From the NCBI RefSeq assembly GCF_002188465.1, contig NZ_NINW01000030.1, positions 1 to 64,000 on the forward strand: 64,000 nt of DNA. Reading direction: 5' to 3'. Both the position numbers and the translations under genes were made by a program. Below, in pieces: positions 22,327 to 31,364 of the stretch. The notes under the pieces were generated by a model. The model was not told the origin of the DNA. It did not search any database and saw only the letters and a list, made by a program, of their open reading frames with translations. Source of the DNA: Pigmentiphaga sp. NML080357 (GTDB lineage Bacteria > Pseudomonadota > Gammaproteobacteria > Burkholderiales > Burkholderiaceae_B). Each line of letters begins with the position of its first letter. Position 1 is the stretch's first letter.

Positions 22327-24087
22327 ATGACGGATGTTCGCCATTCCGCGCCGGGCGAAGGCGCTGTCCAGCCGGTCCGGCTGACCGGGGCGCAAGTCCT
22401 GGTGCGCTTGCTGGAGACCGAGGCAGTGCCGTTCGTCTTCGGCATCGTCGGCGGCAAGCTCGCGCCGCTGCTGCACGCCTTGTCGCGCTCGGCCATTCCT
22501 TTCGTCGGCGTACGCCACGAGGCCGCCGCGGCAATGATGGCCGCGGCGGTCCATGCGGGATCCGGCCGTGTCGCCGTGGCACTGGGCGAGATGGGGCCGG
22601 GAGGCCTGAACCTCGCTTCCGGCGCGGGCGTGGCTTTCAACAATAATCTCGCGGCCCTGTTCATTACCACCAACCAGCACCGCGCGGCCGCCTACCCCCA
22701 CCAGGGCATGTTCATGGACATGGATACGAGGGCGGTGCTGGCGCCGCTGGTCAAGTGGAACGCAGTCGTCCACGATGCCCGCCGCATTCCCGAGCTGGTG
22801 CGGCGTGCCTTCCGGGAGGCCTTGAGCGGGCGGCCCGGACCGGTGCACCTGGACATCCCGCAGGACGTGCTGGCCGCCGCGCATGACTGGCCGGAGGAGG
22901 AACTGGCCGTGGCGCCCTCGCGCTACCGCCCCTGCGCGGGCCCCCGGCCCACCGCGGCGCAGGTAAGGGAAGCGGCAGGCCTCCTTGCCGGGGCCCGGCG
23001 GCCGTTGATCGTCGCGGGCGGAGGCGTCGTGCGGGCAGAGGCCGCTGCGGCCGTGCGTGCGCTGGCGCGCCGGTTGCGCGCGCCCGTCGTGCCGACGCAG
23101 ATGGGCCTGGGTGTGGTGGCCAGCGACAGTCCGCATTTCGTCGGGCACGGAGGGCTCATCGCCGGCAGCGCCGTGGCCCGCGCCTTCGACCAGGCGGACG
23201 TCGTCGTCAGCCTGGGATGCCGTCACTCGTCATGGATGTGGGACGAGCACGGCCCGCTGGTCCGCCGCCGGCATCGCATGCTGAACGTCAATATCGATCC
23301 GTCGGCGCTCGGCGCGCCGGCACTGCACGAGATCGCGATGCCGTGCGACGTCGGGCAGGCGCTGGAGGATGTCCTGGCGGCCTTGCAAGGCGTTTCCGTG
23401 GCCGCCGAGCCGGATTGGCTGCCGGGACTGCGCCAGGTCCGGGCCGGGTACGAGGCCGCGTTGGCGGCGGTGGACGAGGCCGTCGAGGGCGCCATGCATC
23501 CGGCGGCGCTGGCGCGCGAGATAGGCCGCGCCATGCCGCCGGATGCGATCGCTGTTTTCGATGGCGGGCACACGAGCTTCTGGAGCAATGACCTGACGCC
23601 TGTGCAGGAGACGCGCACGCGCTTTCACGAACCCGGGATGAGCCACCTCGGGTTCGGCCTGCCCTATGCCCTGGCGCTCAAGCTGCTGCATCCCCGGCGG
23701 ACGGTGATCAACATCACCGGCGACGGTTCGTTCGGCTTTACGCTGCAGGAATTGGACACCGCCCGGCGCCAGGGGCTGGCCGTGATCAATATCGTCCACA
23801 ACAACGAGGCATGGGGCATCATCCGGTCCGGCCAGCTCGCACAGTGGGATTTCGAATTGGGCGCGTCGCTCGCCGGAACGGACTATGCCGCGATCGCGCG
23901 TGGTTTCGGGTGCCATGGCGAGACCGTATCGCAGCCCGGGGATCTCGCGCCGGCGCTGGCGCGGGCGCTGGTCGCGGAGGTGCCGGCGGTGCTCGACTGC
24001 CGCACCGCCTTCGTGCCGCATCCAGCCATGCCGGCGTTCGGCAGCATGAACCGCTACGGGTTCGAGGCGTTGGTCCGCCCGAAGTAG
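22327..24087 (+). CDS. Thiamine-diphosphate-dependent enzyme (acetolactate synthase/decarboxylase-like)
   Basis: A 586-residue ThDP enzyme of the acetohydroxyacid-synthase / benzoylformate-decarboxylase / oxalyl-CoA-decarboxylase superfamily. The catalytic glutamate is in FVGVRHEAAAAMMA near residue 65. A central domain (residues about 200-340) follows. The C-terminal ThDP-Mg motif starts at GDGSFGF and ends about 27 residues later in NIVHNNEAWG. It carboligates or decarboxylates a 2-oxo acid. There is no regulatory small subunit nearby, which argues against a biosynthetic IlvB role. It sits in an operon with a Bug protein and a divergent AraC regulator, suggesting a catabolic function. Confidence 0.85.
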   Translation: MTDVRHSAPGEGAVQPVRLTGAQVLVRLLETEAVPFVFGIVGGKLAPLLHALSRSAIPFVGVRHEAAAAMMAAAVHAGSGRVAVALGEMGPGGLNLASGAGVAFNNNLAALFITTNQHRAAAYPHQGMFMDMDTRAVLAPLVKWNAVVHDARRIPELVRRAFREALSGRPGPVHLDIPQDVLAAAHDWPEEELAVAPSRYRPCAGPRPTAAQVREAAGLLAGARRPLIVAGGGVVRAEAAAAVRALARRLRAPVVPTQMGLGVVASDSPHFVGHGGLIAGSAVARAFDQADVVVSLGCRHSSWMWDEHGPLVRRRHRMLNVNIDPSALGAPALHEIAMPCDVGQALEDVLAALQGVSVAAEPDWLPGLRQVRAGYEAALAAVDEAVEGAMHPAALAREIGRAMPPDAIAVFDGGHTSFWSNDLTPVQETRTRFHEPGMSHLGFGLPYALALKLLHPRRTVINITGDGSFGFTLQELDTARRQGLAVINIVHNNEAWGIIRSGQLAQWDFELGASLAGTDYAAIARGFGCHGETVSQPGDLAPALARALVAEVPAVLDCRTAFVPHPAMPAFGSMNRYGFEALVRPK

Positions 24088-24091
24088 CGCT

Positions 24092-24961
24092 TCACAGGCC
24101 GAGCAGTTCGCAAGCGGCGCCGAACAGGGCGTCCTCCGGATCGGCCAGCCGGTCGCAGATGTCGAGATGGTGGCAGTCCGGAAGGACCAGCGTGCGCTTC
24201 ACGTTGCGCGGCCAGCATGCCGCGATCAGCCCGGTCTGGCGGCGGAATTCGTCCGTTTCCGCCGCGCCGACCGCGGCGATCATCGGCGTGCCGCGCTCGG
24301 GCACGAAGTAGGCGGGCGACAGCTTCGATACTTGGTCCTGCGTCAGCTGGAGATTGGCCAGGAACGGCGCCAGGGCGACGGGTTCGAGGTCGAAAAGGCC
24401 GCTCAGAGCCAGTCCGCCGGCGACGAGGCCGGCTGGCAGGTCTGGCGCCCATTCGCGCCAGCGCGCCGCCAGCATCATCGCGGTCAGGTGGCCGCCCGCG
24501 GAATGGCCGCTGGCGACGATGCGACGCGCGTCGAAACCCAGCTCGCCGGCATGGCGATACAGCCAGGCGTGGGCGCGCAGCATCTGCCGCACGATCTCCT
24601 CTATCGGGGTGGCCGGCGCCAGCCCGTAGTCGACGATCGCGACCGCGGCGCCGCGGGCGACATAGGCGGGGGCGAGCCACGAGAAGTCCGATTTGTTCAG
24701 CGCGCGCCAATAGCCGCCGTGGATGAACACCAGCAGTGGGGCGCCGGGCTTGCGCGGCGGGAAATAGTCGAGCGTTTCCGCCGGCGCATCGCCGTAGCGC
24801 AATCCCAGCTGGGCGCTTTGCGTGCGCCGGGCGAGGGCGCCGTCGGCGGCCCAGCGGGCGGTGTAGCGAGGATGGTCGGGGATGCGCGCGAGGTTGTTGT
24901 ATTCGCGTTCGCAGAATGCCGGCGTGAACGCGGGATGATCGTGCAGCGGGTGGACAGGCAT
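24092..24961 (-). CDS. Alpha/beta hydrolase, arylformamidase-like
   Basis: A 289-residue alpha/beta hydrolase. The oxyanion motif VFIHGGYWRALNKSDFSW (HGGYW) and nucleophile elbow SGHSAGGHL resemble kynurenine formamidase/arylformamidase and related carboxylesterases. Candidate acid and base residues are in AAVGAAETDEFRRQ and LPDCHHLD near the C-terminus. The start at 24961 is preferred: an upstream in-frame extension to 25099 is low-complexity and overlaps the next gene. It is convergent with the ThDP enzyme (4-base gap). No other kynurenine-pathway gene is visible, so a general ester or amide role is equally possible. Confidence 0.82.
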   Translation of the reverse strand: MPVHPLHDHPAFTPAFCEREYNNLARIPDHPRYTARWAADGALARRTQSAQLGLRYGDAPAETLDYFPPRKPGAPLLVFIHGGYWRALNKSDFSWLAPAYVARGAAVAIVDYGLAPATPIEEIVRQMLRAHAWLYRHAGELGFDARRIVASGHSAGGHLTAMMLAARWREWAPDLPAGLVAGGLALSGLFDLEPVALAPFLANLQLTQDQVSKLSPAYFVPERGTPMIAAVGAAETDEFRRQTGLIAACWPRNVKRTLVLPDCHHLDICDRLADPEDALFGAACELLGL

Positions 24962-25022
24962 GATTCGAATAGAAGGTCGGGGCCGGGTCGGCCGGGGCGG
25001 CGACGGGGCGCCGCCCGCAAGT

Positions 25023-25436
25023 TTAACCACTCTGCCCGGGGAAGGTGCCGTCCAGGTAGTACCAGCGGCCGTCTTCCAGGACGAAACGGCTGATTTCATG
25101 GAGGCGGTGGGCCCGCCCCGCGAGCTTGCTGCGGGCCACGAATTCGACGCTCGAGTGGCCGGCGTCGATCAGGCCGCTGCGGCGCACTTCCAGTCCCAAC
25201 CACTTGAGTCCCGGCGGATCGGGGTCCAGGGCCGCAGGCCGGGTGGACGGATGCCAGGTCGCCAGCACGTAATCGTGCAGACCCAGCACGTAGGCGCTGT
25301 AGCGGGATCGCATCAGCGCCGGCGCATCGGGGGCTTGCAGGCGGGCGGGCCCCTCGTGCCAGCGGCCGCAGCATGAGCGATAGGGCTTGCCCAGGCCGCA
25401 CGGGCACAATTGGTCTACATTAACGCCTGATTTCAT
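25023..25436 (-). CDS. ychJ: YchJ family protein (UPF0225), SEC-C motif
   Basis: A 137-residue protein with an N-terminal SEC-C zinc motif ([17 protein letters not shown]) and the YchJ core ([41 protein letters not shown]). Function is not established; the SEC-C motif suggests zinc-dependent protein contacts. It is divergent from yaaA with only 17 bases between start codons, so the two promoters must overlap the coding ends or lie within the other gene. Confidence 0.9.
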   Translation of the reverse strand: MKSGVNVDQLCPCGLGKPYRSCCGRWHEGPARLQAPDAPALMRSRYSAYVLGLHDYVLATWHPSTRPAALDPDPPGLKWLGLEVRRSGLIDAGHSSVEFVARSKLAGRAHRLHEISRFVLEDGRWYYLDGTFPGQSG

Positions 25437-25453
25437 TCGCTCCGATACCTGCC

Positions 25454-26227
25454 ATGCTGTTTCTCCTTTCTCCCGCCAAGAAGCTGGATTACGACACGCC
25501 CGCGCACGTCGAGACGGCTACCCAACCCTTGTTCGTGGATCGCGCCAAGAAACTCATCTCCGTGCTCAAGACCAAGTCGGCCGAAGAGATCGCCGGCCTC
25601 ATGGACCTGAGCCCGGCGCTAGCCGAGTTGAACGTGGCGCGCTATGCCAAGTGGACCCCGAAGTTTACGGCCGAAAACGCCAAGCAGGCCGTGCTGGCCT
25701 TCAACGGCGACGTCTACGAAGGGCTGGATGCCGGCAGCCTCACCGCCAGGCAGCTCGACTGGGCACAGGAGCACGTGGTCATCCTGAGCGGCTTGTATGG
25801 CGCCCTTCGGCCGCTCGACCTCATGCAGCCGTATCGCCTGGAGATGGGTACCCGCCTGCAGACCGCCAAGGGGAAGAATCTCTACGAATACTGGGGCAGC
25901 GAGATTTCCGACTACCTGAATGAACGGCAGGAAGGCGACAAGCATCCCGTCGTGGTGAATCTCGCGTCGGAGGAGTATTCCAAGGCGGTCGACCGGAAAA
26001 CCCTGAAGGCCCGGGTGATCCAGTGCACCTTCGAGGACTGGAAGGGCGGCGCCTACAAGGTGATCAGCTTCCATGCCAAGCGAGCGCGCGGCCTGATGGC
26101 TCGCTATGCCATCGAGAAGCGCATCGCCAAGCCCGAAGCCCTGCAGGGGTTCGATGCCGAAGGCTATGCCTACGACGCCTCGGCCTCGGCGCCGGACAGG
26201 CTGGTGTTCCGCCGCCGGTCGGCATAG
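25454..26227 (+). CDS. yaaA: Peroxide stress protein YaaA
   Basis: A 257-residue DUF328/UPF0246 protein. It begins with the invariant [13 protein letters not shown] and contains [47 protein letters not shown] and [11 protein letters not shown], all YaaA hallmarks. In E. coli the homologue lowers intracellular free iron and limits DNA and protein damage under hydrogen peroxide. It is monocistronic here; no OxyR site was recognised upstream. Confidence 0.95.
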   Translation: MLFLLSPAKKLDYDTPAHVETATQPLFVDRAKKLISVLKTKSAEEIAGLMDLSPALAELNVARYAKWTPKFTAENAKQAVLAFNGDVYEGLDAGSLTARQLDWAQEHVVILSGLYGALRPLDLMQPYRLEMGTRLQTAKGKNLYEYWGSEISDYLNERQEGDKHPVVVNLASEEYSKAVDRKTLKARVIQCTFEDWKGGAYKVISFHAKRARGLMARYAIEKRIAKPEALQGFDAEGYAYDASASAPDRLVFRRRSA

Positions 26228-26299
26228 GGCCGGCAAGCCGGCCGCCGGCCGGTCCGCGCGGCGAGCCCGCGGACCGTGTCCGGCATGGGCCACGCCGCG

Positions 26300-28495
26300 T
26301 CAGCGCAACAGCCGCAGCCCGTTGAACACCACCAGCAGGCTCGCGCCCGCGTCGGCGAACACCGCCATCCACAGCGTGGCGTCGCCGGTGAACGTCAGTC
26401 CGAAGAACACCAGCTTGATGGCCAGGGCGAAGACGATGTTCTGCCACAGCACGCCCGACGTGCGCCGGGACAGCCGGATGAATTCGGGCAGCTTGCGCAG
26501 ATCGTCCTGCATCAGCGCGACGTCGGCCGTTTCGATCGCGGTATCCGTGCCGGCCGCGCCCATGGCGAAGCCGATGTGGGCGCGGGCGAGCGCCGGGGCG
26601 TCGTTGACGCCGTCGCCCACCATGCCGACGGGGGCCTGCTTGGCGAGTGCCTCCACGGCGGCGAGCTTGTCCTCCGGCAGCAGGTTGCCCCGGGCGTCAT
26701 CGATGCCCAGTTCGGCGGCGACGGCGCGCACCGTGGCGGCGTTGTCGCCCGACAGGATCACCGGCTCCACGCCCAGGCGGCGCAAGTCCGCCACGGCGGC
26801 GCGGCTCGATGCCCGCGCCGTGTCCGCGACCGCGAGGACCGCCACCGCGGCGCCTTCCTCGCACAGGATGACGGTGGTCTTGCCCTGGCGCTCCAAGGCT
26901 TCCATCGTCGCTTCCAGTCCGGCATCGACCGCGCCCAGGTCTCGCGCCAGGCGCAGGCTGCCGAGGCCGTAGGCCTTGCCGGCGATATGGCCGGTCACCC
27001 CGCGGCCCGGCAGCGACGCGAAGCCGGAAACGGGCAGCAGTTCGCCTGGGTGGGCCGAGACGATCGCATGGGCCACCGGGTGGGGCGACAATGCATCGAG
27101 ACTGGCCGCCAGTTGCAACGCCTGCGCGGACGCCATGGGCGCGGCGCCCAGCGGCACCACGTCGGTCAGCACCGGCTTGCCGTGGGTGAGCGTGCCGGTC
27201 TTGTCCAGGGCCAGCCGGCGCAGGTGGCGGCCTTGTTCGAGATAGAGGCCGCCCTTGATGAGGATGCCGCGCCTGGCCGCCGATGCCAGCCCACTGACAA
27301 TGGTGACCGGCGTCGAGATGACCAGCGCGCAGGGGCAGGCGATGACCAGCAGCACCAGCGCGCGATAGACCGAATCCAGCCAGGCCATGCCCAGCGCCAG
27401 CGGCCCGGCCAGGGCCACGACGATGGCCACGGCGAATACCGCCGGCGTGTAGATGCGCGCGAAGCGGTCGATGAATCGCTGGGTGGGCGCGCGCTTGCCC
27501 TGGGCCTCCTGGATCGTGTGGGCGATCCGGTCCAGCATGGTGTGGCCCGCGCCAGCCGTCACGCGGTATTCCAGCACGCCCTGCTGGTTGACGGTGCCGG
27601 CGTAGAGCGGGTCGCCCGGCTGCTTGTCCACCGGCATGCTTTCGCCCGTGATGGGCGCCTGGTCGACGCTGGAGGCGCCGTTCAGGACGACGCCGTCCAG
27701 CACGATGCGTTCGCCTGGCCGCACGCGTACCTCGGCGCCCACGCTTATGAGCCTGGCCGGCAATTCGCGCCAGGCGCCGTCGGCCTGGCGCACCAGGCCA
27801 CGCTCGGGCGCCAGCGCGGTCAGGCTGCGAATGGCGTTGCGGGCGCGCGTCAGGCTCAGGGCCTCGATCATCTCGGCCACGCCGAACAGCCAGATCACCA
27901 TGGCGGCCTCCGGCCATTGGCCGATCAAGGCCGCGCCGATGACCGCCACTGTCATCAGCAGGTTGATGTTGAGCGTGAAGTGCTTGAGGGCGAGCCATCC
28001 CTTGCGCAGCGTACCCAGGCCGCCGAGCAGGATGGCCGCGAGCGCCAGCGCGGCCACCGGCAGCGAGGTGTCCGTTCCCGAGGCATAGGCCAGCACTTCG
28101 GCGCCCACCGCGCAGACTCCGGCCAGGCCCATCCTGGCCCATGGCAGCCGCGGTGCGGCGTCGGCGGGAGCCGCCTCAGGCGGCGCGGAGGCATCGAGCA
28201 GCACCGGCGACATGTTCAGCCCGGCGATGGCCGCTATGATCGGCTGGGGATCGTCCAGCACGTGGCCAACCTTCAGCGTGCGCTGGATGAGGTCGAAGGA
28301 CAGCGTGCGGACTCCGCGCAGCGATTCGAGCGCCTTGCGCAGCAGCCGCTCTTCGGTCGGGCAGTCCATCTGCTCGATCTTGAACAGCGATTCGCGCAGG
28401 CCGGCTTCGGCGGCCGCGGGTCGATCGCGGGGCGGAGCGGCCTCGGCAGGGGTCTCCGGGCCGCCGCATTGGCAGTGATGGCAGGATTCGGACAT
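26300..28495 (-). CDS. cadA: Heavy-metal (Cd/Zn/Pb) translocating P1B-type ATPase
   Basis: A 731-residue inner-membrane efflux ATPase. Its N-terminus is rich in Cys and His (SCHHCQCGG), followed by one HMA-like domain with EQMDCPTEERLL, the form typical of ZntA/CadA. It has the membrane CPC motif (LVIACPCALVIS), phosphorylation site DKTGTLTHG, an SPHPVA-type HP motif (LSPHPVAHAI), GDGVNDAPALA and the final-helix Asp in FADAGASLLVVFN that marks the Zn/Cd/Pb group. The start at 28495 fits the conserved N-terminus; the frame is open upstream across the promoter. It is divergent from a CadR/PbrR-like regulator whose operator overlaps its promoter. Confidence 0.93.
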   Translation of the reverse strand: MSESCHHCQCGGPETPAEAAPPRDRPAAAEAGLRESLFKIEQMDCPTEERLLRKALESLRGVRTLSFDLIQRTLKVGHVLDDPQPIIAAIAGLNMSPVLLDASAPPEAAPADAAPRLPWARMGLAGVCAVGAEVLAYASGTDTSLPVAALALAAILLGGLGTLRKGWLALKHFTLNINLLMTVAVIGAALIGQWPEAAMVIWLFGVAEMIEALSLTRARNAIRSLTALAPERGLVRQADGAWRELPARLISVGAEVRVRPGERIVLDGVVLNGASSVDQAPITGESMPVDKQPGDPLYAGTVNQQGVLEYRVTAGAGHTMLDRIAHTIQEAQGKRAPTQRFIDRFARIYTPAVFAVAIVVALAGPLALGMAWLDSVYRALVLLVIACPCALVISTPVTIVSGLASAARRGILIKGGLYLEQGRHLRRLALDKTGTLTHGKPVLTDVVPLGAAPMASAQALQLAASLDALSPHPVAHAIVSAHPGELLPVSGFASLPGRGVTGHIAGKAYGLGSLRLARDLGAVDAGLEATMEALERQGKTTVILCEEGAAVAVLAVADTARASSRAAVADLRRLGVEPVILSGDNAATVRAVAAELGIDDARGNLLPEDKLAAVEALAKQAPVGMVGDGVNDAPALARAHIGFAMGAAGTDTAIETADVALMQDDLRKLPEFIRLSRRTSGVLWQNIVFALAIKLVFFGLTFTGDATLWMAVFADAGASLLVVFNGLRLLR

Positions 28496-28523
28496 CCGTT
28501 GGGCTCCAAATATCGTCGGAACC

Positions 28524-28554
28524 ATTTGAAACCCTGTAGCGGGTACAGAGTCAA
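28524..28554 (-). promoter_or_regulatory. MerR-type promoter/operator of the metal ATPase gene
   Basis: Read toward the ATPase: -35 TTGACT (28554-28549), a 19-base spacer and -10 TCAAAT (28529-28524). The spacer contains a dyad, ACTCTGTA...TACAGGGT. Overlong 19-20-base spacers with a dyad between the hexamers are the signature of promoters activated by MerR-family proteins, which untwist the DNA when metal binds. Confidence 0.85.
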
Positions 28555-28631
28555 GCGGCCAGCGCAGGAGCATGCGCGGCCGTCGGCATTGGCGTATGCT
28601 TGGTCGGGAGAACAGCCAGGCAGAGGGCCCG

Positions 28632-29084
28632 ATGAAGATAGGCGAACTGGCCGCACGCACGAGCACGCCGGTCGAAACGATCCGTTACTACGAGCGGGAA
28701 GGATTGCTGCCGCCGCCCGCGCGCACGTCCGGCAACTACCGCATCTATGGCGATTCCCACGTCGAAAGGCTGCAACTGGTGCGCAACTGCCGGGCGCTCG
28801 ACATGACGCTGGACGAGATCCGGCGCCTCTTGCGTTTCTGCGACGCGCCGGCTGAGAACTGCGGGGAAATCAACGCCCTGCTGGACGAGCATATCGGCCA
28901 CGTCGCGACCCGGATCGCGGAACTCAAGGCCTTGCAGAAAACGCTCAAGGCGCTGCGCAGCCAATGCCGGGGGGACCTGGCCGCGAGCGATTGCGGCATT
29001 CTCCAGGGCTTGGCCGCGGCGCCGGAGCCGGCGCGCCGCGAGGCGGAGCACAAGCACGGCCTGCTCGGTCCGACCCACGGCTGA
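28632..29084 (+). CDS. cadR: Cd(II)/Pb(II)-responsive MerR-family regulator
   Basis: A 150-residue MerR-family activator: N-terminal helix-turn-helix (MKIGELAARTSTPVETIRYY, YEREGLLPPPARTSGNYR), a dimerisation helix and metal-site cysteines in RNCRALDM, ENCGEINALLDEHIGHV and C-terminal SQCRG/SDCGIL. The arrangement matches CadR/PbrR. It activates the divergent P-type ATPase gene through the promoter at 28524-28554. Which metal it prefers is not decidable from sequence; the C-terminal His/Cys tail (EAEHKHG) is CadR-like but short. Confidence 0.9.
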   Translation: MKIGELAARTSTPVETIRYYEREGLLPPPARTSGNYRIYGDSHVERLQLVRNCRALDMTLDEIRRLLRFCDAPAENCGEINALLDEHIGHVATRIAELKALQKTLKALRSQCRGDLAASDCGILQGLAAAPEPARREAEHKHGLLGPTHG

Positions 29085-29086
29085 CG

Positions 29087-31306
29087 CTAGCTCAACTGGG
29101 GCACGGTGGCGCGTATCACCGAGGCCGTCTTGGCCATCTGTTTCACCTGGTACGCCAGCTGCCGCAGCATGAGCACTTGCTCGGGGTCGGCCTGGGCGGG
29201 CTCGGCCAGCGCCGCCGATACCGCGGCGTCCAGGTCTTTCACGAGTTCCTTGAGTCGTTCCGCGTCGTCGGCGGGGGCGGGCTTGCCGGACTCGGCGTTC
29301 CGCAGCAGATGGTCCACGGCATCGAGGATGGAATCGAGCGCCGGCGGCAGGCCTGGCATGGCGGCGATCAGCGGGGCCGACGCGCCGACCTGCGCGGCTA
29401 GGTCGTGCAACTGGATCACCAGGTTGTTCAATTCGGCTGCCGACCGCTGCTTGGACTTGGGCTCCAGCATCATCCGGTAGAACGAATTGGCGAAATTGCC
29501 GAAGGCGATGTGCACATTCTTGCGGGCCAGGCGGTATTCCACGTCGTCCTGGTGCATGTCCAGGTTGCCGAGCGAAGAACCGAGCAGCTTGCGGCTGGCG
29601 GCCAGGTACTGGCGATTGGCCTGGATGGCGCGGCGCAGGAACGGCTTGAGCAGTCGATATTCCCAATAGGGAAAGACGTAGCTGCACGCCAGCGCAATGG
29701 CCGAGCCGACCAGCGTGTCGATCGCCCTTTCGCCCACGACCATGAGCGACCCCGGCGCCAGGAAGTGGAAGCTGAGCAGCACGAACGCCGTATTGAAGGC
29801 CGAACTGCCGGCGTAGTACAGCAGCACGAGGCTGTTGGCCATGACCACGGCCACGAACATCGCCACCAGCAGCACGAACTTGTTGTGCACGAAGTACAGC
29901 AGGGCCAGGACCAGCGCGCAGCCGATCAGCGTGCCCGCCAGCCGCTGCAGGTTGCGCTGCTTGGAGAGACCGAAGCCCGGCTTCATGATGACCAGTATCG
30001 TCAGCACCACCCAGTAGCCGTGGATGGCATGGTGCGGCATCAGCCATTCGCTGGAAATGGTCATGCCCAGGGCCGCCGCCACGGCGACGCGCAAGGCGTG
30101 CCGCAGGTAGGGGGAGCCCATCCTGAGATTGCTGGTCAGGCGGCCCAGTTTGAAGTCCTGGCGCGACAGGAAGCGCTGCAGCGAAGCGTCGACCTGGAGC
30201 GAAGCGGGCTCGTCGGTATGGGCGACGTCGGTGTGGCGGTGCAGCCGGTCGACGATATGGGCCGCGTTGCGCGCGCGGCGGAAAGTGGAGATCAAGGCCG
30301 CGTAGGCTTCCGGCTCGGCCTCGGGGAAACCGTTGCGCTTGAGCAGTTCGATCTCGTATTCGATGGCCCGGACCTCGGCCTTGACGGTGATCTTGCTCTT
30401 GCTGTGAATGCCCTGGGTCACGGCGAATCCGACCGCCTCGGTGTCCTGGGACAGCTTGTGGAGCAGGTCGCGGAAGAAGACGAGCAGGTCCGAGTCCTTG
30501 AATACCCGCCGCAGCAGCAGGTAATCGGTATGGACGGCCACCATGGTTTCGTGCAGGTCGACGATATCGATGAACAGGTTGAACAGCATGGCGCGGTACT
30601 GGTCGCGCCTGCGGTTGGAGCGGCGCGGCAGTTCGCGCAGCACCACGTCGCGCGCGGCTTCCTGTTGCTCGGCCACCGCCGCCTGCTTGGCGATCAGGTG
30701 GCGGTAGCTTTCTTCGATGTCGACGTCGGGATCATAGAATCTGGCCTTGACTTCCAGGTACTCGGCCGAGGCAAAAATACAGACCGCGATCGCCTGCTGC
30801 TCCTGCCGGTACCACATGAGTCGGTTCACCACGAGGCTGAAGGCCGTGTACCACAGGCCGCCGCCCAGGGTCGCCGCGGCATGGAGGGCGGCGCCCCGGG
30901 CGTCCATGGTGTCGTGCATCGTGAGCGTCATGACCAGCAGGCAGCCGAACCCCATCAGTCCGCCTTTGCGCCCGAACACGGTCAACAGCGAAAAGCAGAA
31001 GCACTGCGCGATGACCGCGGCCCACAGCGCGAGCGGATATGGGGTGGCAAGCGCAGTGACGCCGGCGGCCATCGTGCCCAGCAAGGCGCAGCCCAGCATT
31101 TCGTTGCGCCGATGACGATAGGGTCCGGGCTGGTCGACAATGGCGACGCATATCGCGCCGAACGTGGCCGCCAGGCCCAGTACGGCCTGGTGAAACAGTC
31201 CCAGCAACAGCAGAGCGGGCATCAGCACGCCGACCGCTTGCCGGATGCCCATGTAGAAGTACTGGCTGTAGATGAACTTCTTGATGCTTTTGGTGGAGTA
31301 GTCCAT
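29087..31306 (-). CDS. FUSC family inner-membrane protein (YccS/AaeB-like)
   Basis: A 739-residue protein with two hydrophobic blocks (residues about 15-165 and 400-550), each followed by a cytoplasmic helical region, the layout of FUSC/YccS and aromatic-acid exporter AaeB relatives. Recognisable segments are ATFGAICVAIVDQPGPYRHR, HGYWVVLTILVIMKPGFGLS and RLAGTLIGCALVLALLYF. Probable role: efflux of aromatic carboxylates or an envelope-linked function. It lies 58 bases downstream of opgD in the same direction, so the two are probably cotranscribed. There is no AaeA membrane-fusion partner. Confidence 0.86.
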   Translation of the reverse strand: MDYSTKSIKKFIYSQYFYMGIRQAVGVLMPALLLLGLFHQAVLGLAATFGAICVAIVDQPGPYRHRRNEMLGCALLGTMAAGVTALATPYPLALWAAVIAQCFCFSLLTVFGRKGGLMGFGCLLVMTLTMHDTMDARGAALHAAATLGGGLWYTAFSLVVNRLMWYRQEQQAIAVCIFASAEYLEVKARFYDPDVDIEESYRHLIAKQAAVAEQQEAARDVVLRELPRRSNRRRDQYRAMLFNLFIDIVDLHETMVAVHTDYLLLRRVFKDSDLLVFFRDLLHKLSQDTEAVGFAVTQGIHSKSKITVKAEVRAIEYEIELLKRNGFPEAEPEAYAALISTFRRARNAAHIVDRLHRHTDVAHTDEPASLQVDASLQRFLSRQDFKLGRLTSNLRMGSPYLRHALRVAVAAALGMTISSEWLMPHHAIHGYWVVLTILVIMKPGFGLSKQRNLQRLAGTLIGCALVLALLYFVHNKFVLLVAMFVAVVMANSLVLLYYAGSSAFNTAFVLLSFHFLAPGSLMVVGERAIDTLVGSAIALACSYVFPYWEYRLLKPFLRRAIQANRQYLAASRKLLGSSLGNLDMHQDDVEYRLARKNVHIAFGNFANSFYRMMLEPKSKQRSAAELNNLVIQLHDLAAQVGASAPLIAAMPGLPPALDSILDAVDHLLRNAESGKPAPADDAERLKELVKDLDAAVSAALAEPAQADPEQVLMLRQLAYQVKQMAKTASVIRATVPQLS

Positions 31307-31364
31307 CGAGATGGAATCCGGGCGACGTTCAGCGGATTCTATTTGAAATGGAGGCGCGGCCGCT

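Noticed and set aside
25100-26227. Long antisense frames opposite yaaA, edd, ubiA and other GC-rich genes
   Set aside because: High-GC third-position bias generates long shadow frames on the opposite strand; none has recognisable domains or ribosome-binding sites.
26228-26299. GC-rich inverted repeats after yaaA as a terminator
   Set aside because: The stems are simple CCGG-rich stretches without a following T run.
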